Positions 9,344 through 18,528 of a DNA stretch of 64,000 nt are shown here, one piece after another. Position 1 is the stretch's first letter. The number at the start of each line of letters is the position of its first letter. Source of the stretch: an uncultured Rhodobacterales bacterium (GTDB lineage Bacteria > Pseudomonadota > Alphaproteobacteria > Rhodobacterales > Rhodobacteraceae); the NCBI GenBank assembly GCA_903845215.1, contig CAIMWI010000036.1:52978-116977 (forward strand), read 5' to 3'. Both the position numbers and the translations under genes were made by a program. The notes below the pieces were generated by a model. That model worked only from the letters and a program-made list of their open reading frames with translations. It did no database searches and was not told where the DNA came from.

Positions 9344-10675
9344 TTAAGACCGATAATCGGCGTTGATTTCGATATAGCGGTTGGTCAGATCACAAGTCCA
9401 AACCTTGCGCTTGCCGCGTCCTAGGCCCATGTCGACCGAGATCACAATATCTGACTGCAGCATATAATTTGCGCCGTCTTCTTCGCGGTACTTGGGGTTG
9501 CGCCAGCCTTTACGCGCCACAAGGATATCGCCGAATTTGATGGTGATGCGGTCGCGATCCGCCAAAGCGCCGGATTTGCCAATGGCGGCGACGATGCGGC
9601 CCCAGTTGGGGTCTTGGCCCGCAATCGCTGTCTTGACAAGTGGCGAATTGGCGATGGCCAAAGCCACTTTATGGGCGTCGGTATCCGTCGCTGCACCGGT
9701 GACATTCACTTCGACGAACTTGGTGGCACCTTCGCCGTCGCGGATCACTTGGTGCGCCAGATTAAGCATCACCTCCGCCAACGCCGCCTCGAAGGCTTTG
9801 AGCGTGGGGCCCGCCACGGGGGCAGCATCAGATTGGCCAGTGGCGGCGAGCAAAAGCGTGTCAGAGGTCGAAGTGTCACTGTCTACGGTGATAGAGTTGA
9901 ACGTGGTGTCGGTGTTGCGCGACAGAATTCTTTGCAAGGTGGCGGCACTGATTTTGGCGTCGGTGAAGATATAGACCAACATGGTCGCCATATCGGGGGC
10001 TATCATGCCAGAGCCTTTGGCGATGCCTGCGATATGGATTGTCCCACCCTCGCCCGCAATCGTGGCGGCTGCCCCTTTTGGGAAAGTGTCGGTGGTCATG
10101 ATCGCCTCAGCCGCCATGGAAATGGCATCTTGCTGCAGGCCCGCTTGCAGTGCGGGAACGGCGGCCAAGATGCGGTCATGTGGCAAGGGCTCGCCAATCA
10201 CACCGGTGGAAGAGGAGAAGACGCGGCTAGCAGGCAGGCCCAAAGCCGCGGCAACCCCGCCCGTAATGGCCGCAACCGAAGCGTCGCCCTTAGCCCCAGT
10301 GAAGGCGTTAGAATTTCCAGAGTTCACAACAATCGCAGCCCCCGCACCGCGCGGCACGCGGGCAGTGATTTTAGCCTGACAGTCGCGCACACAGGCCGAA
10401 CGTGTGGTGGAGCGGGTAAACACCCCCGCAATGGTTGTGCCCGGGGCCAAGCGGACCAGCATCACATCCTTGCGGTTTTGATAGCGCACGCCTGCCTCGA
10501 CCGCGGCGAATTCAACGCCGCGGATTTGGGGCAAGGTGGGAAAGCGCGCAGGCGCCAAGGGCGAGACAGGTTTGGCTTTCTTGGCCGCAGGCTTTTGCGC
10601 CTTTTTGGGCCCAGAAAGGGCCTTGATCTCTTTTTTCAGCGCTTTTGCTTCGGCCTTCCAGTCGGTCTTGCCCAT
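9344..10675 (-). CDS. argJ: Bifunctional glutamate N-acetyltransferase / amino-acid acetyltransferase ArgJ
   Basis: ArgJ (443 aa) transfers the acetyl group from N-acetylornithine to glutamate, recycling acetyl groups in arginine biosynthesis. The autocleavage site lies in APDMATMLVYIFTDA; the nucleophilic Thr of ATML is about residue 231. The C-terminus (DLTNRYIEINADYRS) is typical. A Lys/Ala/Pro-rich stretch of about 45 residues precedes the conserved region (FPTLPQIRGVEFAAVEAG), a feature also seen in relatives. The track's TTG start at 10696 overlaps the ppiC stop. The ATG at 10675, with AAGGAG six bases upstream, is preferred. It is in an operon with the upstream parvulin gene. Confidence 0.95.
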   Translation of the reverse strand: MGKTDWKAEAKALKKEIKALSGPKKAQKPAAKKAKPVSPLAPARFPTLPQIRGVEFAAVEAGVRYQNRKDVMLVRLAPGTTIAGVFTRSTTRSACVRDCQAKITARVPRGAGAAIVVNSGNSNAFTGAKGDASVAAITGGVAAALGLPASRVFSSSTGVIGEPLPHDRILAAVPALQAGLQQDAISMAAEAIMTTDTFPKGAAATIAGEGGTIHIAGIAKGSGMIAPDMATMLVYIFTDAKISAATLQRILSRNTDTTFNSITVDSDTSTSDTLLLAATGQSDAAPVAGPTLKAFEAALAEVMLNLAHQVIRDGEGATKFVEVNVTGAATDTDAHKVALAIANSPLVKTAIAGQDPNWGRIVAAIGKSGALADRDRITIKFGDILVARKGWRNPKYREEDGANYMLQSDIVISVDMGLGRGKRKVWTCDLTNRYIEINADYRS

Positions 10676-10685
10676 GGCATTCTCC

Positions 10686-11537
10686 TTACTTTTCAAGAAG
10701 AGTAACGTCTTTGCTTAGGGCGGGGTCAATCCCCTCTAGCGTGCGCGTGATCGTGGCCTTGTCTGTTATGGCCGTGATATAGGCATCAATGGCGGCCTTG
10801 CGCACTTCGGCTGTGATTTGCTCTTGCACATCGGCAAGGGGCGGGGCGGCCTTGTTGCGGCTTTCCGCGACAAGGATCAGATGCCAACCAAAGTCGGTTT
10901 TGATCGGGCCTGTGGCCTTGCCAACGGGGGCAGCCACAACGGCGTCTTCAAAGGGTTTTACTGTAGCACCCAACCCAATCCAGCCCAGATCGCCCCCATT
11001 GGCGGCATTGCCATCAATTGAATTGGCCTTGGCCGCATCTGCAAAGGGCAGGCCCGCTTCAATCTCGGCCAAAAGGGCTTTGGCCTTATCTTCACTATCC
11101 ACCAAAATATGGGCGACATTGTATTCTAGGCTGGGCGCCATGTCTTTGTACTTGGCGTCATAGGCCTTTTGGATTTCAGCGTCAGAAACGGCGTCTTTGG
11201 TTCCGGCCAGCAGCACCTCGTTGGACAGATAGCTGCGCGCAAGCCCAGTGATTGCGAGCATTGATTTTTTGGACAGTTTATCGCCCAAGGTTTGCCGCAA
11301 CGCCTCTTGCTGCACCAATTGGTCCACGATGCCGGGGAACAGTTCTTCATCGGGCAAAGTCTGATACTGCGCGGGCAGGACAAGGCGGGTGACAATCACG
11401 TCGCCCAAAGTGATGGTCGCCCCGTTCACAGTGGCCACGACCGTGTCAGCAGTCGGCGGTGTGGTTTGGGCCAAGGATGGCTGCCCAAATGCTGCCCAAA
11501 GGGCCAAAGCAGCGCAGAGGCCGGAAAGTTTCGTCAT
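10686..11537 (-). CDS. Periplasmic parvulin-type peptidyl-prolyl isomerase
   Basis: 283 aa. An N-terminal signal peptide (MTKLSGLCAALALWAAFGQPSLAQ) implies periplasmic location. A SurA/PrsA-like N-terminal helical region (VVATVNGATITLGDVIVTRLVLPAQY) precedes a parvulin domain (YNVAHILVDSEDKAKALL, GGDLGWIGLGATVKPFEDAV, FGWHLILV). It likely assists folding of exported proteins. The ATG at 11537 has AGGAG nine bases upstream and starts directly at the signal peptide, so the 11 extra N-terminal residues in the track are discarded. It is divergent from secA, an apt neighbour for an export chaperone, and its stop lies 10 bases before the argJ ATG. Confidence 0.9.
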   Translation of the reverse strand: MTKLSGLCAALALWAAFGQPSLAQTTPPTADTVVATVNGATITLGDVIVTRLVLPAQYQTLPDEELFPGIVDQLVQQEALRQTLGDKLSKKSMLAITGLARSYLSNEVLLAGTKDAVSDAEIQKAYDAKYKDMAPSLEYNVAHILVDSEDKAKALLAEIEAGLPFADAAKANSIDGNAANGGDLGWIGLGATVKPFEDAVVAAPVGKATGPIKTDFGWHLILVAESRNKAAPPLADVQEQITAEVRKAAIDAYITAITDKATITRTLEGIDPALSKDVTLLEK

Positions 11538-11631
11538 AAGACACACTCCTGATAGGGCTGCGCCATGCACAGCGTTGACTATGGCATGGCCAGACCTTAA
11601 ATCGCATGCGTCCCTTGGTGGTGGGCCGCGT

Positions 11632-11649
11632 GCAGGTTGGCCAACCTGC
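11632..11649. promoter_or_regulatory. 18-bp perfect palindrome in the ppiC-secA divergent region
   Basis: GCAGGTTGGCCAACCTGC is perfectly self-complementary with no loop. It lies about 95 bases upstream of ppiC and 100 bases upstream of secA. There is no following T-tract, so a terminator is unlikely; a dimeric-repressor site is possible but no known regulator was matched. Confidence 0.35.
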
Positions 11650-11748
11650 CCGGTTCTTCTAGGGGCTCAGATAGGGGCGGGCAAGTCCAAGCCTCATAAG
11701 AATGTGTCAGCGCCTTGCTGACGGAAATTTGGTCGGGCGGAGAGATTG

Positions 11749-14469
11749 ATGCTGGGTTTGGGAACGCTTGCACGGAAAGTCTTTGGCACCCCCAATGACC
11801 GCGCGGTAAAATCGGTGCGCCCCTTGGTCGCCAAGATCAACGCTTTAGAAGTGGAATTTGCAGCCCTCAGCGATGAAGATATCGTTGCCAAGACAGCCAG
11901 TTTCAAAAAGCGCGTGCAAGAGGGTGGCGAAAGCTTAGAGGCCTTGCTGCCCGAAGCCTTTGCCAATTGCCGCGAGGCCGCCCGCCGTGCCTTGGGCCTG
12001 CGGGCTTTCGACGTGCAGTTGATGGGTGGAATCTTCCTGCATCAGGGCAACATCGCCGAAATGCGCACAGGCGAAGGCAAGACACTGGTTGCTACATTTC
12101 CCGCCTATCTGAATGCCCTATCGGGTAAGGGTGTGCATGTTGTGACCGTGAACGACTATCTGGCCAAGCGCGACGCGTCTTGGATGGGCAAGGTTTACAG
12201 TGCTTTGGGCCTGACGACGGGGGTGGTTTACCCCTACCAACCCGAAGCCGAAAAAATGGCCGCCTACCGCGCCGATATCACCTATGCCACCAACAACGAA
12301 TTGGGGTTCGACTATCTGCGCGACAATATGAAATCGTCCATCGCCGAAATGGCGCAACGGGGTCATAATTTTGCGATTGTCGACGAGGTTGACTCGATTC
12401 TGATCGACGAAGCGCGCACGCCCTTGATCATCTCGGGGCCCAGCCAAGATCGCAGCGATTTGTACCAAAAGGTCGACGCTTTGATCCCCGAACTCAACGA
12501 AACCCATTTTAAGCTGGACGAAAAAACCCGCGCGGCCACATATACCGACGAGGGCAACGAGTTTTTGGAACAGCGTCTGCTTTCGGCGGGTCTGCTGCCC
12601 GATGGACAATCGCTTTACGATCCCGAAAGCACGACCATCGTGCACCATGTGACGCAAGCCTTACGGGCGCATAAGCTGTATCAAAAAGACCAGCACTATA
12701 TCGTGCAAGCAGGCGAAGTGATGCTGATTGACGAGTTCACCGGCCGCATGATGCGCGGCCGTCGCCTGTCGGAAGGCCTGCACCAAGCCATCGAAGCCAA
12801 GGAACGTGTCAAGATCCAGCCCGAGAATGTCACCCTCGCCTCGGTGACATTCCAGAATTACTTCCGCCTTTATGGCCGCCTGTCTGGCATGACGGGCACG
12901 GCGACGACCGAAGCCGACGAGTTTATGGAAATCTACAAGTTGGGCGTGGTCGAAGTGCCCACCAACCGCCCCGTCAGCCGGATTGACGACAACGATCAGG
13001 TCTTCCGTACCGCCCGCGAAAAGCTGGAAGGGGTCGTGAAAACGATCCACGAGGCGCATGCCAAGGGCCAGCCTATTCTTGTGGGGACCACCTCGATTGA
13101 AAAGTCCGAAGCCCTGTCGGAACTGCTGCAAAAAGAAGGTGTCGCCCATAACGTTTTGAACGCCCGCCAACACGAGGCCGAAGCGCAGATTGTGGCAGAT
13201 GCTGGCAAGTTCGGCGCTGTGACCATCGCCACCAACATGGCCGGTCGCGGCACCGACATCCAGCTGGGCGGCAACGTGGAACTAAAGGTGCTAGAGGCCA
13301 TCGCCGCCGACCCGCATCTGCACCCCGACGAAGTGCGCGCCAAGATCGAAGCCGAACACGCCGACGAAAAGGCCCGTGTGCTGGCCGCTGGGGGCCTGTT
13401 CGTTCTGGCCACCGAACGCCACGAATCGCGCCGGATCGACAACCAGTTGCGTGGCCGCTCGGGTCGTCAGGGCGATCCGGGTCGCTCGTCTTTCTTCCTG
13501 TCGCTGGAAGACGATCTGATGCGGATCTTTGGGTCGGAACGACTGGACAAGGTTCTGTCAACACTGGGACTGAAAGAAGGCGAAAGCATTGTTCACCCAT
13601 GGGTCAACAAATCGCTGGAACGCGCGCAGGCCAAAGTCGAAGGGCGCAACTTCGACATCCGCAAGCAATTGCTGAAATTTGACGATGTGATGAACGATCA
13701 GCGCAAGGCCATCTTTGGCCAGCGGCTGGAAATCATGGAATCGGCCGATTTGGGCGAGATCATTCAAGACATGCGCCATCAGGTCAGCGAAGATCTGGTG
13801 ACCTTCTATCTGCCGCCGAAATCCTATGCCGATCAATGGGATGCTGCCGGCCTTCAGGCTGCCGTCATCGAAAAGATGAACATGAACCTGCCCATCACCG
13901 CTTGGGCTGCAGAAGAGGGCGTGGATCAATCCACAGTGCTGGAACGGCTGGTTGCGGAAAGTGACAAGCAGATGGCGGCAAAGCTAGAGGCTTTTGGTGC
14001 CGAAACCATGCGCACCATCGAAAAGCAGTTCCTGCTGCAAACCATCGATGCCAAATGGCGCGAGCATCTGGTCACGCTGGAACATTTGCGCACCGTCGTG
14101 GGCTTTCGCGGCTATGCCCAGCGCGACCCTTTGAATGAATATAAGACCGAGGCCTTTGCGTTGTTTGAATCCTTGCTGAATTCTTTACGGCAGGAAGTAA
14201 CGCAAAAACTGGGGCTTGTGCGGCCGATGACGGCGGAGGAGCAGCAAGCCATGATGGCGCAAATGCAGGCCCAGCAACAAGCCGCCCGCGCGGCCGAGGC
14301 CCCCGCACCGGCACTTGCTCAGGTAAATGCGACGGCTGCAACCGCCAGCGCGCCTCGCGTAGGGTTTGACGCCACCGACCCGACCACTTGGGGCAATCCG
14401 GCGCGCAATGACCTTTGCCCCTGCGGTTCGGGTGAGAAATTCAAACATTGTCATGGCAAGCTTGCATAA
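11749..14469 (+). CDS. secA: Preprotein translocase ATPase SecA
   Basis: SecA (906 aa) is the motor that drives unfolded preproteins through SecYEG at the inner membrane. Walker A (MRTGEGKT) lies near residue 105, the [13 protein letters not shown] helicase motif follows, and [13 protein letters not shown] and [13 protein letters not shown] mark the second nucleotide-binding fold. The C-terminal SEC-C zinc motif [17 protein letters not shown] is complete and preceded by an Ala/Gln-rich linker. The track's first Met is a TTG; the ATG at 11749 follows GGAGAG and gives [13 protein letters not shown], the usual start. Confidence 0.97.
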   Translation: MLGLGTLARKVFGTPNDRAVKSVRPLVAKINALEVEFAALSDEDIVAKTASFKKRVQEGGESLEALLPEAFANCREAARRALGLRAFDVQLMGGIFLHQGNIAEMRTGEGKTLVATFPAYLNALSGKGVHVVTVNDYLAKRDASWMGKVYSALGLTTGVVYPYQPEAEKMAAYRADITYATNNELGFDYLRDNMKSSIAEMAQRGHNFAIVDEVDSILIDEARTPLIISGPSQDRSDLYQKVDALIPELNETHFKLDEKTRAATYTDEGNEFLEQRLLSAGLLPDGQSLYDPESTTIVHHVTQALRAHKLYQKDQHYIVQAGEVMLIDEFTGRMMRGRRLSEGLHQAIEAKERVKIQPENVTLASVTFQNYFRLYGRLSGMTGTATTEADEFMEIYKLGVVEVPTNRPVSRIDDNDQVFRTAREKLEGVVKTIHEAHAKGQPILVGTTSIEKSEALSELLQKEGVAHNVLNARQHEAEAQIVADAGKFGAVTIATNMAGRGTDIQLGGNVELKVLEAIAADPHLHPDEVRAKIEAEHADEKARVLAAGGLFVLATERHESRRIDNQLRGRSGRQGDPGRSSFFLSLEDDLMRIFGSERLDKVLSTLGLKEGESIVHPWVNKSLERAQAKVEGRNFDIRKQLLKFDDVMNDQRKAIFGQRLEIMESADLGEIIQDMRHQVSEDLVTFYLPPKSYADQWDAAGLQAAVIEKMNMNLPITAWAAEEGVDQSTVLERLVAESDKQMAAKLEAFGAETMRTIEKQFLLQTIDAKWREHLVTLEHLRTVVGFRGYAQRDPLNEYKTEAFALFESLLNSLRQEVTQKLGLVRPMTAEEQQAMMAQMQAQQQAARAAEAPAPALAQVNATAATASAPRVGFDATDPTTWGNPARNDLCPCGSGEKFKHCHGKLA

Positions 14470-14634
14470 AAACAGCGGACTTTCGCCCTACTGCCAAGGC
14501 GTGTTCTGCCTGTGTTGGGGATGCGCAAAGTGCTCTGCCCGTGGCAATCGTCGGATTGTTTTGACCAGTTCTTCAACCCAGTCGCCAAGTGCCGCGTTTT
14601 TCCTTTAAATCTTCGCTTTCGGTCATTGTTGATG

Positions 14635-14644
14635 GTTTGCAAAC
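14635..14644. promoter_or_regulatory. Candidate operator GTTTGCAAAC before the molybdenum hydroxylase operon
   Basis: A perfect 10-bp palindrome with a TTTGCAAA core lies 49 bases before the FAD-subunit ATG. TTTGCAAA-type sites have been described for ScfR-family regulators such as PccR and RamB, as far as I recall. An ScfR-type regulator is encoded at the other end of this operon, making it a natural candidate; the link is inference. Confidence 0.4.
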
Positions 14645-14692
14645 TGGCTTAGTGTAACGACCAAACCCCCAACCTCGCCCAGAGGAGGCAAG

Positions 14693-15559
14693 ATGCACTA
14701 CCACAAGCCGCAAACCTTCGAAGACGCCATCAAGATCGCCGCCTCTGCCCGCGGGGTGACCCGCTTTTTGGCTGGTGGCACGGATGTGCTGGTGCAACTG
14801 CGCGCCGGAACGGTGACGCCAGACGATCTGATCGACCTTAAGCTTATCCCAGGCGTGCATGACATCGTGCGCGCCGCAGATGGCGGATGGACGATCGGCA
14901 TTGCCGTGTCGGGCGCGGAACTGGGTCGCCATGCAGGGTTGGTGACCGAATGGCCGGGCGTGGTCGAGGGGATGAACCTTGTCGGGTCCACCCAGGTGCA
15001 GGGGCGCGCCACTTTGGCGGGCAATTTGTGCAACGGATCGCCGGCAGCGGATTCGGTGCCGGGATTGGTGGCGGCGGGGGCGACGGTGACGGTCGTTGGC
15101 CCGAACGGCACACGCAGGCTGGCGGTCGAGGATATTCCCGCAAGCCCCGGCCGCACCCATCTGCAACCGGGCGAGATTGTCTCGGCCATCCATCTTCCCC
15201 CACGCGGCCTGAACGGCGGCGATGCCTATTTGCGCTTTATTCCGCGCACCGAGATGGACATCGCCGTGGTCGGCTGCGCCATCAGCCTAACGCTGGACGG
15301 TGACAAGATCGCCACAGCCCGTGTCGCCTTGGGCGCTGTGGCCCCCAAGGTGATCTTGGTGGCCGAAGCTGCAGCGATCCTGATCGGCACCACGCTGGAT
15401 GATAACGCACTATCGGCCCTGCAAGCCGCCGCCACCGCCGCAGCCCAACCCATCACCGACCGGCGCGGCACAGTCGAATTCCGCAAGGATGTCACGGCCG
15501 TTCTGGCCGCCCGCACCGCCCGCATCGCCTATACCCGCGCCAAAGGAGAAGCCAAATGA
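14693..15559 (+). CDS. Molybdenum hydroxylase FAD-binding (medium) subunit
   Basis: 288 aa, related to CoxM and the FAD subunit of xanthine dehydrogenase-family enzymes. The two FAD-binding motifs are AGGTDVLVQLRAG near residue 25 and TLAGNLCNGSPAADSVPG near residue 105, followed by a CO-dehydrogenase flavoprotein C-terminal domain. It would pass electrons from the iron-sulfur subunit through FAD to an acceptor. The ATG has AGAGGAGG upstream. Its stop overlaps the start of the next subunit (ATGA). The substrate is unknown; the large subunit lacks the CO-dehydrogenase signature. Confidence 0.9.
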   Translation: MHYHKPQTFEDAIKIAASARGVTRFLAGGTDVLVQLRAGTVTPDDLIDLKLIPGVHDIVRAADGGWTIGIAVSGAELGRHAGLVTEWPGVVEGMNLVGSTQVQGRATLAGNLCNGSPAADSVPGLVAAGATVTVVGPNGTRRLAVEDIPASPGRTHLQPGEIVSAIHLPPRGLNGGDAYLRFIPRTEMDIAVVGCAISLTLDGDKIATARVALGAVAPKVILVAEAAAILIGTTLDDNALSALQAAATAAAQPITDRRGTVEFRKDVTAVLAARTARIAYTRAKGEAK

Positions 15560-16035
15560 GCAAGATTCATGTCTCTGCCGTGGTCAACGGCGATCCGGTT
15601 GATTTTCTGGCCGACCCGCGCGAATCGCTGTTGGATTGCCTGCGTGACCAGTTGGGCCTGACGGGCAGCAAAGAAGGCTGCGGTACCGGTGATTGTGGCG
15701 CTTGTTCTGTGACAGTCGATGGGGTGCTGGTGTGTTCGTGCCTTGTCCTTGGGGTCGAGGCAGAGGGCAAAGCCATCGGGACGGTTGAAGGTATTTCGCA
15801 GGGCAGCACCCTGCACCCGTTGCAGCGCAAGTTCATCGAACACGCCGCTTTGCAGTGCGGGTTTTGCACGCCCGGTATCTTGGTGGCCGCAAAGGCCTTG
15901 CTGGATCAAAACGCCAGCCCGACCGAAACCGAAGTGCGCTATTGGCTGGCAGGCAACCTGTGCCGCTGCACAGGCTATGACAAAATCGTGCGCGCCGTGA
16001 TGGACGCCGCATCTGAAATGCGAGAGGCAGTGTGA
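15556..16035 (+). CDS. Molybdenum hydroxylase 2Fe-2S (small) subunit
   Basis: 159 aa. The N-terminal plant-type ferredoxin domain holds the first cluster cysteines (EGCGTGDCGACSV, with a fourth Cys in VLVCSCL). The C-terminal helical domain holds the second cluster (CGFCTPG and LCRCTGY). The arrangement is that of CoxS/XdhA-type small subunits, linking the molybdenum site to FAD. AAGGAGAAG precedes the ATG, and overlaps with both neighbours indicate translational coupling in an FAD / 2Fe-2S / Mo subunit order. Confidence 0.93.
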   Translation: MSKIHVSAVVNGDPVDFLADPRESLLDCLRDQLGLTGSKEGCGTGDCGACSVTVDGVLVCSCLVLGVEAEGKAIGTVEGISQGSTLHPLQRKFIEHAALQCGFCTPGILVAAKALLDQNASPTETEVRYWLAGNLCRCTGYDKIVRAVMDAASEMREAV

Positions 16036-18287
16036 TGGCCAAAGACGAACGCACCACCGAATTCCGCCTGATCGGCACCCGCCCCAACCGCCCCGACGGG
16101 CTGGACAAGGTGACAGGCCGTGCGCGCTATGGCGCGGATATGACCCTGCCGGGGATGCTTTTCGCCGCCGTTGTCCGCTCTCCGCACGCGCATGCGCGGA
16201 TCTTGAAAATCGATGCCTCGGCTGCTTTGGCGCTAGACGGGGTTAAGGCCGTGGTGACGCGGGCCGATTTCCCGACGGGTTTGACGGGTGAGGATTGGAA
16301 CCTGCAAGAAAACTCGATGGCTGGCGACGTGGCCCTTTATGACGGGCACGCCGTGGCAGCAGTGGCGGCCACTTCGCGGCTTTTGGCGGAGGATGCGGCG
16401 AAGCTGATCAAGGTCGACTACGAAGTTCTGCCCCATGTGATCGACGTCGATGACGCCATCCGCCCCGATGCGCCCGTGGTGCGCACAGGGGCTGCAGACC
16501 ACTCGGTGCCCGCAGGGTCGCCACCCAATGTGGTGAAATGTGTCGACTTTGGCCATGGCGACATCGAAGCAGGCTTTGCCGCCGCCGATCTGGTGCGCGA
16601 GCATACCTATAAAACCGAAGCCACACACCAAGGCTATATCGAACCCCACGCCTGCGTCGCCCAACTGGGCGCGGATGGCAAAGGCGAGATGTGGGTGTGC
16701 ACCCAAGGCCAATGGTACATCCGCCGCATGTGCGCAGCGGTTTTGGGCATTGACGCATCTGGCCTGCGCGTGACGCCGTCGGAAATCGGCGGCGGCTTTG
16801 GCGGCAAGACGATCATCTTCATGGAACCGCTGGCCTTGGCCCTAAGCCGCAAGGCAGGGGGCCGTCCGGTCAAGCTGGTGATGAGCCGGTCTGATGTGCT
16901 GCGGGCCACGGGGCCTACGGCCTCGGCCTCGATGGATGTCAAGCTGGGCATGACAAAGGACGGCAAACTAACCGCCGCCAAGGTCAATTTCCGTATGCAG
17001 GGTGGGGCGTTCTTGGGCGCATCGCCCGTGGGCGAGGCGTTAAGCTGCGCTTTGGCCTGTTACGACATTCCCGCCGTGCAGCATGACGGGGTCGAGGTTC
17101 TGGCCAACCGCCCCAAAGCCGCCGCCTACCGCGCGCCGGGTTCGCCCATGGCGGCCTTTGCGGTTGAATCCTTGCTGGACGAGATGTGCCACGAACTGGG
17201 CCTTGACCCGCTGGACGTGCGCCTGAAAAACGCCGTGCACGAAGGGGTAAAGGCCAGCTACGGCCCGACTTATGCCAAGATCGGTCTGGTCGAGGTACTG
17301 GAAGCCACCAAAGCCCACCCCAACCTGTTGGCCAAACTGGGCCCGAACCAAGGGCGCGGCATTGCCAGCGGGTTTTGGTTCAACCATGGTGGCGAAACCT
17401 CTGTCTCGCTGGCGATTGGCGAGGATGGCACCGTCACCGTATCCGCCGGAACACCCGACATCGGCGGCAGCCGCGCCTCTTTGGCGCTGATGGTGGCCGA
17501 GACTTTGGGCATCGAATACGAAGCGGTGCGGGTGAACATCGTGGAAACCGGGGCCTTGGGTGTGAACGAACCCAGCCACGGCAGCCGCGCCACCTTTGCC
17601 ACGGGCAAAGCCGCTGTCGAGGCCGCCCGCCAAGCCATTGGCGAGATGTGCCGCCGCGCGGCCAAAGAATGGGGCATCGAGGAAGAGGCGGTCGTCTGGA
17701 AAGACGGCGCTGCCATGCCCGCAGGCCCCAATGCGGGCCAATTCCCGCCCATGACCATCGCGGAAATCGGGGCCAAGATGGGCGGCAACGGCGGGCCGAT
17801 CTCGGGCCACCACGAAACCAATGCCGAAGGCGTGGGAGCCAGCTTTGGCGCGCATGTGGTTGACGTTGAGGTTGATCCCGAAACGGGCCGCACGACCATT
17901 CTGCGCTATCTGGTGGTGCAAGATGCCGGCCGCGCCATTCATCCGGCCTATGTCGAGGGCCAGTATCAGGGCGGCGCTGTGCAAGGCATCGGCTGGGCGC
18001 TGAACGAGGAATATGTCTACGGCGCGAATGGCCGTTTGCAAAACGCGGTTTTCTTGGATTACCGCATTCCCGTGGCATCAGACCTGCCGATGATCGACAC
18101 CGTGATCGTCGAAGTGCCAAACCCCGGCCATCCCTACGGCGTGCGCGGTGTGGGCGAAACGGGCATCACCCCGCCCTTGCCTGCGATTGCGAATGCTGTG
18201 GCAATGGCGACGGGGGCGCGGATTCGGTCCTTGCCGCTGTCTCCGCCGAAGGTTTTGGCGGCGATCAAGGCAAAGGGTCGTGGTTAA
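16035..18287 (+). CDS. Xanthine dehydrogenase-family molybdopterin-binding (large) subunit, substrate unknown
   Basis: 750 aa, with the two Mo-cofactor domains of the family. Visible motifs are the Gly-rich GGGFGGKT near residue 255, AAYRAPGSPMAAFAVES near 360, and the catalytic-glutamate region RGVGETGITPPLPAIANA near the C-terminus. The position of the active-site loop signature is AYRAPGSP, not AYRCSFR (form I CO dehydrogenase) or AYRGAGR (form II-like), so CO oxidation is unlikely. Another hydroxylation substrate, such as an N-heterocycle or aldehyde, is more likely. The ATG at 16035 overlaps the small-subunit stop (TGATG). The MoaD-like gene follows with an overlap. Confidence 0.88.
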   Translation: MAKDERTTEFRLIGTRPNRPDGLDKVTGRARYGADMTLPGMLFAAVVRSPHAHARILKIDASAALALDGVKAVVTRADFPTGLTGEDWNLQENSMAGDVALYDGHAVAAVAATSRLLAEDAAKLIKVDYEVLPHVIDVDDAIRPDAPVVRTGAADHSVPAGSPPNVVKCVDFGHGDIEAGFAAADLVREHTYKTEATHQGYIEPHACVAQLGADGKGEMWVCTQGQWYIRRMCAAVLGIDASGLRVTPSEIGGGFGGKTIIFMEPLALALSRKAGGRPVKLVMSRSDVLRATGPTASASMDVKLGMTKDGKLTAAKVNFRMQGGAFLGASPVGEALSCALACYDIPAVQHDGVEVLANRPKAAAYRAPGSPMAAFAVESLLDEMCHELGLDPLDVRLKNAVHEGVKASYGPTYAKIGLVEVLEATKAHPNLLAKLGPNQGRGIASGFWFNHGGETSVSLAIGEDGTVTVSAGTPDIGGSRASLALMVAETLGIEYEAVRVNIVETGALGVNEPSHGSRATFATGKAAVEAARQAIGEMCRRAAKEWGIEEEAVVWKDGAAMPAGPNAGQFPPMTIAEIGAKMGGNGGPISGHHETNAEGVGASFGAHVVDVEVDPETGRTTILRYLVVQDAGRAIHPAYVEGQYQGGAVQGIGWALNEEYVYGANGRLQNAVFLDYRIPVASDLPMIDTVIVEVPNPGHPYGVRGVGETGITPPLPAIANAVAMATGARIRSLPLSPPKVLAAIKAKGRG

Positions 18288-18522
18288 GGTTCACCTGTGG
18301 TCTGGCCTGCGCCGCTTTACCGATGGGGTAGAGCTGGTGCAGGTGCAGGCCGACACGGTGGGGCAAATGTTGGATGGGCTGGTTGCGGCCCATCCGGGGC
18401 TTGGGCCGGTGATAGCGGCGGGCGTATCGGTCAGCATTGACGGCGTGCTGACGGCTAGCCGCTTTGGCGCGGTAAGCGAGGCGAACGAAATCTACCTGAT
18501 CCAACGCATCAAGGGCGGCTAA
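18280..18522 (+). CDS. MoaD/ThiS-family ubiquitin-fold sulfur-carrier-like protein
   Basis: 80 aa from a GTG start (GTGGTTAAGG) that overlaps the large-subunit stop by 8 bases. The sequence VKVHLWSGLRRFTDG, AHPGLGPVIAAGVSVSIDG and the C-terminal IYLIQRIKGG fit a beta-grasp protein with the diglycine tail that is adenylated and thiocarboxylated in MoaD and ThiS. In the Mo-hydroxylase operon it may supply sulfur for the pterin dithiolene, or a dedicated cofactor maturation step; this is inference. No partner MoaE or adenylating enzyme is in the window. The track reported a longer ORF starting inside the upstream gene. Confidence 0.75.
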   Translation: MVKVHLWSGLRRFTDGVELVQVQADTVGQMLDGLVAAHPGLGPVIAAGVSVSIDGVLTASRFGAVSEANEIYLIQRIKGG

Positions 18523-18528
18523 AGCCCC

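Noticed and set aside
9614-10705. 363-codon plus-strand ORF
   Set aside because: Antisense to argJ, low-complexity Arg/Gly-rich, no ribosome-binding site.
17040-18041. 333-codon minus-strand ORF
   Set aside because: Antisense to the Mo-hydroxylase large subunit, which has clear family motifs; no motif in the shadow.
14693-18287. Aerobic CO dehydrogenase (coxMSL)
   Set aside because: Subunit order and folds match, but the large subunit lacks the AYRCSFR active-site loop, so only family membership is claimed.
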